A DNA stretch of 64,000 bases from Inonotus obliquus (lineage: Eukaryota > Basidiomycota > Agaricomycetes > Hymenochaetales > Hymenochaetaceae): positions 1 through 64,000 of the forward strand of contig JAJHTX010000002.1 of assembly GCA_032164295.1 (NCBI GenBank). The letters run 5' to 3'. The number at the start of each line of letters is the position of its first letter. Position 1 is the stretch's first letter. The notes beneath the pieces are model-generated. The model saw only the letters and a list, made by a program, of their open reading frames with translations. It did no database searches and was not told the DNA's origin. Position numbers and translations under genes: made by a program. Below, one piece after another: positions 1 through 11,259 of the stretch.

Positions 1-155
1 TAGCCTAACCCTAAGCCTAACCCTAAGCCTAACCCTAAGCCTAACCCTAAGCCTAACCCTAACCCTAACCCTAAGCCTAACCCTAAGCCTAACCCTAAGC
101 CTAACCCTAAGCCTAACCCTAAGCCTAACCCTAAGCCTAACCCTAAAGCCTAACC
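1..155. repeat. Telomeric repeat tract
   Basis: The tract is built from 6-mers, mainly alternating GCCTAA and CCCTAA. Read toward the chromosome end this is TTAGGG alternating with TTAGGC, a 12-bp period. One stretch (about 51-69) has three CCCTAA units in a row, and the last units (149-155) are degenerate. The C-rich strand at the left edge fits a left chromosome end. TTAGGG is the usual basidiomycete repeat; regular alternation with TTAGGC is not what I would expect. Confidence 0.95.
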
Positions 156-1345
156 ATAATACCGTAGCTATTCAAGATTCCAAATGGGGAATTTTTATGT
201 GTCGAATTGTACCACAATCTGGTACATGAAGGCGAACATAAGGTCGAGATGAATGTAAAATATAACCAGGGGAAACATAAGATGAGAAATGAATATGAAG
301 TTTTATCAGGGGGCAGCTAAGAATAGGGTGGGACGAGACAAGAATCCAATGAAAACTCATGATGAATGATACTGAGGTAGGGTGGCGGTACCAACATCGA
401 CCAGCATTATAGTAAGGACGTGTTTCAAGCTACCGCATGGGCGCTCCTGACAATGGGCCTGTTGTCTTCTTCTCCGGAGAAGCACACTATCCAGATTTAC
501 CTTTGTTCCAGTATCAAGATCCGTACGGCGCCAGTCTGGGTGTCTAATCTTGGCATTGGAGTACTCTACCGCTTGGTACCAATCAGTACATTGGGATTGT
601 CCTTGACTGGGCATTGCTTGGCCTCACTTCTGAGTTAGATTGATGGTCCCTACCAAGATCGGAATAGTGTATGGCAGACCAGATTCATTTCCCAACTTTC
701 CTCTTGACCTAGATCTCCGAGGGTGCAGTCTTGACCTAGCACACATCACAAACTTCGGTACCAGAGTGGGCCATTGGTATCAACACTGGTATCATCGGTA
801 TCAATGCATGGCGGTTCAGAAGAGCAGACTGTCAGACTTGGAGCTTCGACAATGATCCAACTCTTTGCAGCAACGTATGGCAGACCGATTGTAGCTTGTG
901 AGCCTTTCCCTTGGTATGGGCCATCGAGGGCATAGTATCGACTAAACGTAGACTATTAAGCTTCAGTATCAGGATGGGTGGATGGTACGGTATTGGTATC
1001 ATCAGTATTGAAGCCTGGTGGTTCGGTACTGTGATGGAAGATGGGCATAGGAATTGGTGATTCGGTATTGGCACAGAAGTCTGGCTAAACGCATGCAGGA
1101 CCAGTTCTCAATCAATCTTAGCCTTGTCGAATTGCAGAAGCCTCATACTTCGTCAGAACTACAGGCGTAGATAGGACGGCAGAAGTACCATGGTCTGAAG
1201 AGAAGTAAGAGTGGTAGAATCACAGAAGTATTGTTAATTGAAAGAAGTGGTAGAATGGCAGAATTAAGCCCATATCAATCGTAGCCTCTGGTATTACCCT
1301 TTAGCGGTTCAAGGACGTCGGGCATATATGTATTGTCATCCTTTA
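156..1345. other. Telomere-adjacent DNA, no gene recognised
   Basis: Only short open frames are present and none resembles a known protein. From about 720 to 1,060 the DNA is rich in GGTAC/GGTATC motifs in both orientations, giving many short palindromes. The same GGTACC-rich texture is seen in the 1.3-kb elements at 5.2 kb and 23.1 kb, so this may be a degenerate relative of them, but I could not align it. Confidence 0.4.
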
Positions 1346-1349
1346 ACTT

Positions 1350-4300
1350 TCACAGCTCATAACTCAAAGGTAAGCCTAATGCTTGCAGACATCTGTAAGA
1401 ATGTCTATAACTCTTCATCACAGCATGCTTGATCTCCAACCAGTAATTCTTCATGTTGGTTGTCCTTGTCTTCCCTCTATGTCCATGTGTATACTTCCCT
1501 TTGAGGTGATTGATCCTCACTAGTGCACTTATGGCTTCCCTCAGATAAGCCAGCGCATCATAAGCCTCCCCTCCACGTAAGGTAAACTTGATTCGCACAA
1601 GCTCTTCCACGTTACATCATAAATGTTCCTCCTGTTGTAATGAAGAAGGGAGACGCAAAGTGAACGTCCTGACTTGCTCTTAAGATGGTTGGAAATTGTA
1701 TTGTTTCAGTATGGGCATGAACCGGCGTGCATCACTAAGCCAGAGCTGCAGTTCGGTAATGAAAGCGTTCAACACCTCGTCTGACACATCTTTTGGTAGA
1801 GCGTGCCTATCAACAACATATGAATTAGTATGTACTCAATCAGAATTGCATGTGACTTACTGTCGCTGTTGAATTATGATTGCCCTCATCAGAAAGGATG
1901 TCCGTTCGTCCATGGTGTTGTTCATCATCCCACTGGCTCTCTGGAACAATATTCCTTTGGTTGTCATGAGTTCCTGCAGAGATGGTTTTCCTGATACAGG
2001 TCAGATTAAGCTCACAGGACAATGAAGGTTATACCGTCAGCTTGTAACTCATATATACTTGTCCAGTTTCCTTTCGAGGCTTTAGTCAGTCGCAGATCTG
2101 CATTGAGCCAATTGAAAACTATCTCTTTACTGTACATTTTCCAGTTGCGATCCAGCTTCTTCTGCAGCAGATCCTTATAGGTGTTGATGAAATTGATCAC
2201 CACCTTGCATTTCTCATAAAGAGATTTAGCTATCATATTAGACATAAGTAATGATTATCATAAAATATAAAATCCAAACTCATCGTCTCCAGTTTCATCC
2301 AGTTTGAAGCTGTAATAAAGTCATCTAGAGTATCACATCAGTTCCCTCATCCCATTTACTTAGTACTACCCGCAACTTGATTCATTTCGGTCCAGAAACA
2401 TTCCACCTCTTCTCCGTCCGTCCGCCCAGTCTCTTGAGTATACAAAAGCAAGAATCTGAACTGGCAAGCATTCTTGTGAGCGACAGAGTGGAATTTGCCA
2501 ATGAAAAATGCCATTCTGTCCCAAATGATATCCACTTGATCGGAAAAACACTTCTCAAACCTGGAAATGAGGTTGACACTGTACTGACAATTAATGTCAC
2601 ATGAGAAGTTGATCTTCGGAATTCCTGCAAGATTTTCAAGTGCTCCGCTCAGGGTGTAGTTCACATTTATGTGTCTGCCTTTTACATTAGATGAGACGTC
2701 CCCTTGGAGCAATTACATGACAACTTACCATTCGCCTTTTTGCAAGTTCACTGCGCCTTTCGGCTTGCATAGGCTGTGCCGACATAGAATGACTACCAAG
2801 CTGCTTGCATTTTGTCCACGGTATCTCAATGTATTGTTTGCATTCTGGATGGTAGCGAAGTCCAAACAAGAACTTTTCTGTTACATGTATCTATTAACAG
2901 TATGATTAAATAAATGTAGTAAGTACGTGCCTCCTCTTTAAGTTCACTGTGATGTTTTGTTAGATGCGCATCTAGTTCATCCTGCTTCCTGATGAACCCA
3001 CATCCTTCCCAGAGCAGTTTCTCATTCACATTATTTTTTTTGTTCAAGTTGATAAGATGAAAGTTTGCATCTGCAGATATGAACTTTGAGTTCTTGTATC
3101 TACACAATGTGCATATGATTTTTGTGTAAGATCTATAAGAAAGAGAATATGCGCTCACTCATTTGAAAGGTCCCTCGGTGTGTTGAAACCAGGTATTGGG
3201 CATGCAACACATGGAATAACAAGAGATCGCATGGGATGCTGAATAGCCCCATCATCGAGTCCATGGAAACGACCAGACCTCAAGTCAGCTTTGCATTTCC
3301 TTCACAACCTTGTAAGCCGACAGAATTGAATATCGGGTACCTAACTAGAATCAGCATAAATAATAACAATCTGTCTCTTCAGGGACGTACCAAGAATGGA
3401 ATGTGATTGTTTGTTTTCTTGTGAATCACCTCAAGAAAATCAAAAGCCGCTTTTTTGGAAACTACGGTATCCAGATAAAACTCATTGAAGATGGAAAAGG
3501 TGAACACTGTCTGAGATTCTTTGATGGATGCAGAAAAGAGTCCAAAATGAAGTAGCTGTTCAAAACGACTCACTTTATCAGGACACAAACACAGGACAAA
3601 ATTACACTTATGGACTCCATTCGAGTGAACTATGGTCATTTTTTGGCTGTCAGGCTCCCTAGCAGCCGCACACGGTTCTCCTTGGTGGTTGAGATGAATA
3701 TCGAGCCTCAAGGCACTCATATGAATGCACTTGAAATATGTTCCTGTCTATTCTTCAGCCCAATGAAATGGGTTCTATCGATGTCTCTCCACCAGGCATT
3801 TCTTGCACATCACGTCGAGTCGACCACAGTCACGACACCTGAACTTTCTTATTCTCCCAGCAGCACATTTGCATATAGACCCCACAGCTGCATCAAAATC
3901 TTGATCCACAATTGCTTGCAAAATGATATTGTAATGCTGTGTGAATTCTACTAGATATGCCTCTGCAGATTGTCCCTGTGAAGAATGAGGACACGACTGT
4001 ACAGAATTGAGGGGGCTTACCATGCTCGGAGTCTTTCCTCTCTCGCCGCTTCCAGACGATATACAAGAAGTCGAGCTTCCCTATATGCATCTTGTTGGTC
4101 AACAAGCCTGCAATGAAGATGAGGGGCGGCTTACCTGGGAAGATGAAAAACCTTCGTTCACTCCAAAATTCAGTTCCTTATTCAAACCCAACTCTTCATC
4201 GCTCGATTCTATATCACTCCATGATACCATATCATCATCATCCCAAATCTTGCTTGCATGTAGGCCCTGAACAGCTGTATGTGCAACCTTTGCAAGCTTT

Positions 4301-4470
4301 ACGCACTTCTTTCTCCCTGTTATCCTGTTTCTACAAAAGATCAGACCGAAATGCACCACGGAGTATAGTTCTGACGATGTCGCATGCTTTGGAGAACACC
4401 ACCATTTATTACTGTTCCATATTGCATACATTCCCATTGTAGTATATCTAAAATGTCCAATATATAACAA
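1350..4470 (-). pseudogene. KDZ-family transposase, decayed copy
   Basis: Reading right to left on the minus strand, pieces appear in the order expected for KDZ (CxC-domain) transposases. There is an acidic N-terminal stretch (about 4,100-4,350), a cysteine cluster with FRCRDCGRLDVMCKKC (about 3,780-3,850) and a CxC2-like block with NGVHKCNFVLCLCP (about 3,590). A CVACPIPGFN block follows (about 3,190), then a DANFHL motif in the catalytic region (about 3,060), a CDINCQYSVNLISR block (about 2,550) and downstream helical pieces to about 1,350. The pieces lie in different frames separated by stops; some gaps can be introns but not all. The element is probably immobile. I saw no clear terminal inverted repeats. 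Confidence 0.78.
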
Positions 4471-4499
4471 TAAGTTACATGCTCACTAGACCTACCAGC

Positions 4500-7400
4500 A
4501 CTCGATCCTTGTTTATTGTTTTGAATCCATTGTCCTGCATGTTGCTTTTGTGTCATGGAAATTGCATAGTTTGTAAGGTCTATCCGATGCAAAGTATCTA
4601 GGTAACCCAACTACTTGGAATAACAGCCCAATAGATCCTTTCGCTCCTTGAATCATGACAACCATTCCTTTTTTCTTGAGGATTAATGGCTGTATGTCCT
4701 CCAAGTCCACCATAGTTGCCAAATAGTTATGGCCAATATCGACCATAAGCTGTATCTTGCATTTATGATCCATCCAGCGGCTCTTGTGATCTACACAAAG
4801 TCCAGTCCTTGGAACATACCCGGGCCTCTTTTTGGAATGGACTTGGACATAAATCTTGTATTGCAAATACAAGAGCTGCATAAGAGGGTGCAACAGCCAC
4901 ATTCCAGGAAGCAAAAAATCTAGCCATACAATAGATTGTGTTAGATGATTGAACATTTCATTGCTCTCAGGCTGGGATTACCCTCACCTGTCATAGATGA
5001 AATATGTTCTGAGATTGAGACTGACAATGAGAAAGCAGAACCTGTAACTCTATCAGAATCTTATCAATTGATACAATCAAAGGAAGCACCTAGCAATAAT
5101 CTTGATTAGATTACAGTGCCACGTTATCAACAATGAAAAGTGCTCACCTGATGTCATTTCATCCTCTTGTTCTAGCTCTGGCTCTTTGTTAGGTGGAGGT
5201 GTTCCAATGCAGAGTAGTTCATGGTGTTGCGATAAATGTGCGAGATCGCGTCCGGTACCGGAGGTACCGAGACGAGGGGTGTATGGTTTTAAGTGGGAGA
5301 GGGCTAATACGCGCCGGTACTTAACCAGTACGCTCACGGTACTTGTTGTCTATGAAATGGAGGATTGAATGGATGGGCCAGAAGCGAAGAGTATGTGATT
5401 CTGGTATGAAAAGGACAGTTTAGAATGTGGGAAAAACTTCGGTACAGGTCAGTACAAGGGAGAATGTAGCAAAACAAAAGTCTAACACCATGGAAAAAAC
5501 CTCGGTACAGGTCGGTACAGAAGGAAAGGGGTCAGTACATGAAGGTATGTTGTCAAACAAGAAGATTAGTACAGGAACAAAAGGGTGACATGCAGAATAC
5601 AAAGGATAACAAAAGGTCAGTACTGTGAGAAAAATGTCGGTACACGTCGGTACTGCAAGAAAACAGCTGGCACGGGGTGGTATAGCAAGAAACTGAATGA
5701 GAGAGACTGGTAGATGAAGGTGTCAACTGGACTGGGAAGCAAACCTGAGCCCTCACATGGGAGGCTAACTCTGAAGGTTCACTTGAGATGGAACTGGGAT
5801 GGGACTGGGATGGAAATCGAGACAAGACTGAGACAGAACTGAGAAGGGGGTGAGAAAACCCGAGCCCTCATGCTAGAGGCTAGCTCCTAAGATTACCTGG
5901 AGAGCTACTACATACAGGAGGAGATATCTATACTACTGTACCGTAGTCAGCTCATAATTCCAAAAGGGGAAAGTAGAAAAGGAAGATCAAAACAAAGAAA
6001 AATGTCATAAGAAGAATGAATACAGTAGAGCCATCAGAGGGACAACAAGAAAGGGTTAGGTAGGATAAGATACCAATGAAAACACAACATATAGTACCCC
6101 TGGATGAAAAGTCCTCAGGACAAGAGATTTGAGCCCCTGCCAATTGATACTGACGTGTTCCTGGTGGTACCGGACCTGAAAACCTTAACGGATACCAACC
6201 CTGAGCTTCCCCAAAGAACCAGCATGCATAGTCCAACCATCAAGAATGAATACCAGAGAGGGAGACGTCCAATCCATGTCATGAGAGCATGTCAAATTGT
6301 CAAATTGTCTCGGTACCGGGTTTCTCGGCACTCGGTACTCTCGGCATTCTCGGTACCGGGTTTCTTGGCACTCGGTACTGGTACTCTCGGTGTTTGGTAC
6401 TTCGAGAAATGGGACCAACAGTTTCTTCAGGTGTGCTGGTGAATACTGGAAGGTGTAGACAGGACTGTACCGTAGCATGGAGTAAGCGTAGAATGGGATA
6501 CCGGGCTCAATACCGGGCTTAGCTGTATGTAGTTCTCTTCAGCGATACATTGTATTGCTTCAGTTCCAGTAACCTCTTTGAATACCATTTTCTCTTTTTA
6601 TTGGAGAGCAAGTGTGCATCATCAAGACAGACGACAAATTTTCTGTTCGAATTTGAGAATTTGAGAATATCTCAGTGAGGAAAGTTACTCACACGTCTAT
6701 CAGACTTTTCAATGAGAAAGTCCCTAACCTGCCCAAGTAAGCTACTTGAGTGGTCCACTTCTCTTGATCCACACTCATCACCTCACCGAACGATCCCTTA
6801 GCAAGTCGGGCTTCACCATCATTCCCTCTTATGAAGACCCAGAGCCCAAGTAATGGGCTCCATTTCATTTTCTGGTATACAAACAGCTGCTCAACATAGG
6901 CGGCATACTGCGCCAAGGTGGCTGGATCGCTCTCAGGGTTCCGACACACTATGGTGCAATCCATTGGGAGGCTTAGCTGGACAGATACACATAAGTGTCT
7001 TCATAACAATGCACTCACAATAAGCCACTTACCCAAGCCTGCCCATCTTCTTTACGAGCCCTCTCTCATGTAAGCCTCACCGTGAACTCTTTTTTGGTTA
7101 CCGCTCCTACAATTCCAACATACCCTTTGTACACACCCTCTTTGATGAAACAGTATTCCTCTGTGCATAATCTTGACTTAGCCATCTTCCGCATTACTCT
7201 GTCTAGTGTTATTGTCTCTACCCACGTTCTTGGCACATCAATCTGTCTGTCCACAGTTAGAAACAGAATTTATGACAGCAAATGAAACTTAACTTACAAA
7301 GGGCTCTGTCTCTCTAGTATAGATGAGCAGGGATTGACCTTCTACAGCAATGATGACCCCATCCTGCCCTTGTCATGGCCTGAGCTTGATGGTGACATTG

Positions 7401-8725
7401 TCCCCAGGCTCTAGAATGCGGTGTACTTCTTGTCAGCCACAACTCGCATTTGGTAATCGAGGTCCAGCCAAGTCAATCACCTGCTGGTGCAGCTAGACCT
7501 CTCCCCTTTGTAATTTGCCAGCCGCAGACTCCCCGATACTACACACCTGCTCTAATACGACGGTGTCATCTGTGATATCAACTACTATCCCTACCATCTC
7601 TCACAATGAGCCACAGAGGGGTAACCAGGGCATATGGAATGAAGTGAGAAGAGCATCAAAATAAGCAGACCAGATTCAAATAGCTTGTTGCAGAACTTGA
7701 ACAAATCCGGTCCAGCATCTTTGACTTTTTCTCTGGGATATATGCTTTCCAACCATTCCCGATTAGCTAAAAGTGGTTGAGGATGACCAGAGCCAGTGTC
7801 TTCATCTGGTGAAATGCGTGGGACTACAGCTACATTGAGGAGATCACCTTTTTCCAGCACGTCTCTCATGACACCATAATCTCCTTGATGAACTCCCCGG
7901 GAAATAGTAACCCAGTCTCCTGTGTTCAGTAAACAAAGGCATCCTCCGTCACGACACCTAAAGATGGTTTCCATTTCCTCCAGCGGGACAAAACTGATCT
8001 GGCTATCAGGAATGTGCATGTTTTGAGATAGTAGACTTTCAATGAAAGTCTTCATGTCTGGAGCCCAAATGTAGTACCGGCTAGGTAAAGAGGGGACAAA
8101 GAAAGCTAGGCAGGATTTTGGTAGGCGTGCCACTGCACGTTTAGCTTGCTCACGGGTGGAATGGGGCTAGAAAATGTAAGTAGAAATTACAACTGAATAA
8201 CCAATAACTCACAGCTTGAATCATAAACAACAAATGCCCTGTGTCATCAATCTCAAGGTCCCAGCTTTCAGGAAACCTACTCCTACCCAGCCCACCTGTC
8301 GATGGTAGAGCGTGCATGTCCCATTGTGCCTCAAGCTGTGCTCGCTTTTGGAATCACTCTGCTATGGCTTCAGCCTCATCATTGTTGTTGAACAATGCCT
8401 TGCAGGGTCAATTAGGGGTGCAACCACGATTGAGAGCGTCACTAGCGCTTGGCTGCACAGAGGAATGTAACAACTGTGCAGACTGCGCAGAGTCATCGAT
8501 GAAGTCACCCCCTTAAATTGCATCCTTAATAAAAGGAGGTAGGTAGATGAATTTGCCCAACTCACCTTCAGATTCTCCCTCCTCACCATCCTCACCCTCC
8601 TCATCACCAGAAAACAAGTTTGCCATGAGATCGAGGAACTTGCAAACCGGGTTGTTGATATTGAAAATCATCTGAAGGTAACGAACATCAATACTAATCT
8701 TCGTCAATCTGACCTGTGGCTGCAA
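4500..8725 (-). pseudogene. Spt5-like KOW-domain gene, decayed and split
   Basis: Minus-strand pieces resemble the Spt5-like (NGN/KOW) family that is expanded in Agaricomycetes. They are an acidic N-terminus (about 8,560-8,725), an NGN-like section with GDWVTISRGVHQGDYGVM (about 7,860-7,910), a PGDNVTIKL piece followed by GVIIAVEGQSLLIYT (about 7,310-7,420), a KOW motif GVYKGYVGIVGAVTKKEF (about 7,085-7,140), and a C-terminal region near 4,560-4,900. Between 5,234 and 6,541 the gene is interrupted by a 1.3-kb repeat element. There are several in-frame stops outside plausible introns, so this is a pseudogene. The family assignment rests on KOW-like spacing and order, not a database match. The 4.5-4.95 kb part is the least certain. 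Confidence 0.6.
5234..6541 (-). mobile_element. 1.3-kb GGTACC-rich solo-LTR-like element, copy A
   Basis: On the minus strand it begins TGAAGAGAAC and ends near CTCGCACA plus three bases. It is flanked by the 5-bp direct repeat GCGAT (5,229-5,233 and 6,542-6,546). A near-identical copy in opposite orientation lies at 23,077-24,394. No terminal inverted repeat and no coding capacity are seen. The inside is full of CGGTACC/CTCGGTAC motifs. TG...CA-like ends, 5-bp duplication and size suit a solo LTR of a Ty3/gypsy-type element, but the three bases beyond CACA are irregular. It interrupts the Spt5-like pseudogene. Confidence 0.75.
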
Positions 8726-10060
8726 CTGACTGTAGGTAGGAAACCGAAGGGTCCAACAGGGCCTTGGTTGCCTCGCTTCAGTAACGTGCTCTTTCCATCA
8801 CATTATTCTGCACATTCTGTCCTGTTCACCTCTGTGTTTGTTACTCAATTACAGGAGATTCAGCCACGATTTCTAGCATGCAGCAGTACACTGCTCTGTT
8901 GTTTGTTTATTTTCTATCTACAGTCGGTACGTGCATTGTTTACTTGTTTTTTCTTTTCAAATTCATCACTCCATCCTTAAGATAATGCAAATTTTTTTTT
9001 GTTTACTGGAAAATGGTCAGCAGCCTGGACAAGACCGATACAATAGCACTTACAGCTAAAAGAAGTAAAAATTGTGGTTAGGTGTCGAGACGTGGCCTTG
9101 CGAGGTACAGAATGTTGACAGAGGAGAGAAAGGTTGTTACTAAGCGCTCAGGGTTGTTTTCTGCACATGACACGTAAGAATCATTTTCTAATTTTGGTTT
9201 GACCTTCCGCTCTCTCACTTATTCAATTGAAGTTATTGCCAGCTCTGAATTCTGCTTACAGGAAACTTTTCTCACGTGTCATGTGCAGAAAACAACACAG
9301 AGCACTTTGTGGCACGTTTCTCTTCCACCACCATTGTTGGAAAAGCAAGGCGAGCTTTTTGCTCACTGTAGCCGTACACAACGATGGAGGAAGGATTATT
9401 ATTGTACGTACATATATAGAAATGTAAACTAATGATAATTGTAAGTGAATTTGTACAGAGAACAAAAAAAGAATGTAGCTAGGCAGACAAGATTCTGGCA
9501 TTAAACAAGAGCATTGCTAGATTGAAATGGTGTCCGAGTGTATGCTACGCTATGCCAAAGCTGACAAGACCTCAGCGTGAGTAGGACTAATCAATCAAGA
9601 GCAAAGAGACAAGCCTCCGACTTTCAAAAACACTTGTGATTCGTGGTTGCAGTTCTACATGTTGCGCGAGACGAGTCGAGCTATTTGATTCAGATGCCAG
9701 TAATCAAAGCTGAGGAAATGGGTGGAGGATGACAGTGATGATGATATTAGTGCACTCATCCGATTTCTCTAACTCAATTTCAGATGCTAATCATACACTT
9801 GTTCTCTTGCACATTCCGTTGTCATGACAAGTGGAATTATGTGTTGTTCCTTCACAGCATTAATGAAGACTATGTTTAAGTGCCACCATGGCTCAAAACG
9901 TGTGGACAATTACACCAAGGCATGCATATCAAGACTTTTCAACTCAGGACAAATAAAGTTTGATGTGGCTCTTTGATGTCAATGTTCTCAACCAATGGCG
10001 TGGCCAGTCTGTACATAGGCCTTAGTAAATCATGTGTAGTATACAAATAGACCAGTTAGC
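8726..10060. other. No gene recognised; contains a perfect inverted repeat
   Basis: Short open frames only. A perfect 22-bp inverted repeat (TTGTTTTCTGCACATGACAC plus GT, 9,154-9,175, and its complement at 9,274-9,295) encloses a 98-bp spacer. It could be a small MITE or a hairpin; no target-site duplication was clear. Confidence 0.5.
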
Positions 10061-10105
10061 CAATTGTTCTCTCATCACCTTGAACTTTCCAACACTACCT
10101 GCATT

Positions 10106-11259
10106 ATGAAATTCTACCCAGTATTGAAGCACCCTCCCAATGGTGTCGACGCTTGTGTCATGGTCCTTCTGAAGGCCTTTCTCCCTGGCCCTGATGCTTG
10201 TAAAGAAGTCTTCAACTATATGGTGTTATCCTGCAAGAAGAAGTGCCTGAATGAACCTGAAGAACACGAGGTGATGCTGGGCCTCGGTGAACAGAAGACC
10301 CTGGCTTCCTTTGGGAAGCTGTTTTTCATGGTACGTTATCCTCTACAAGGTGTACAATTATGATTCATGATCATCAACAGTGTAAGTCATTGATGAGGGA
10401 CCCTAACTATAAGATGGACACTCTGATGCCGTCCTGTCTACAACTGCAGCCAGAGGAGATAGCTGCCTTTGTTGGCATTGTTCTCCATCTGGACCCTCAG
10501 CCAATGCTAGGCAAGGATATACACAAAAAAAATTGGGATAACTAGATGTCCTTGGTGCCATCATCTCTCAAGAGAAAGATCAACTTCGAGAAGGTCAACG
10601 AAATCCAGCGATCCAACTGTTCTTGGGATATAGATGACAAAGGCGATGTGCAAATGGAAACTCCTCCCTCAAGATTGGCTTCCTACATAGCAAGTAGCTC
10701 TCAATTGCAGTGATCCTCCACAAAGTTGACACCTACTGGCTGAAAGGGCAAGGAAAGTACAGCTTCACCACCCTGGAAGTCCAGTCCCGGGCCCGTTAGC
10801 AGTTCTATCAAGAAGAACAAAGTGAAAGTGAAAGCAAGACTAGCATATGCAAGAGGGTGGCTCTTCAAGGATGGCCATCCAGGAGCTGAACAACAGGATT
10901 CTGCTTCAGAAAGCTCATCTCTCCCTTCCCCACGTACTGTCAAGAAAAGCTGGTACAGAAAGTTTGTGTACAGACAGTTGTCTCCACCCGTTGCATCACA
11001 ATCATCTTTGCTAGAGTCTCATACTGCCTTCAGCCCTGTAGACATGATGACGAACCCTGATATCAGCACCACAGCATCGGAGGATGACACTTCCTATTCT
11101 GAATTGAGTAGTCCTGGACAGTGTTACAAGTCCAAACGAGGTTCAGGGCCTGATGATGAAGAACTGACAAGTTCAGATGTGAATATGGTATCAACTCCGA
11201 CTCCAGGCTGCAAGAGGCGGGTGCGCCACAGAAAAATGGTGGGTGCTAGTAGCAAGTGA
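10106..11259 (+). pseudogene. Unidentified broken protein gene
   Basis: A frame starting at ATG 10,106 reads to about 10,329 (MKFYPVLKHPPNGVDACVMV and on). It continues after a plausible intron (GTACGT at 10,330 to CAG at about 10,380) with MRDPNYKMDTLMPSC. An in-frame TAG follows at 10,543-10,545, further coding-like sequence runs to a TGA near 10,712, and a second frame (about 10,810-11,259) encodes a Ser/Pro-rich acidic C-terminus ending in RKMVGASSK. No family recognised. The stops and frame change suggest a pseudogene. Confidence 0.45.

Noticed and set aside
357..1074. Short open frames next to the telomere as genes
   Set aside because: None exceeds about 86 codons, several overlap on both strands, and none has introns or recognisable motifs.
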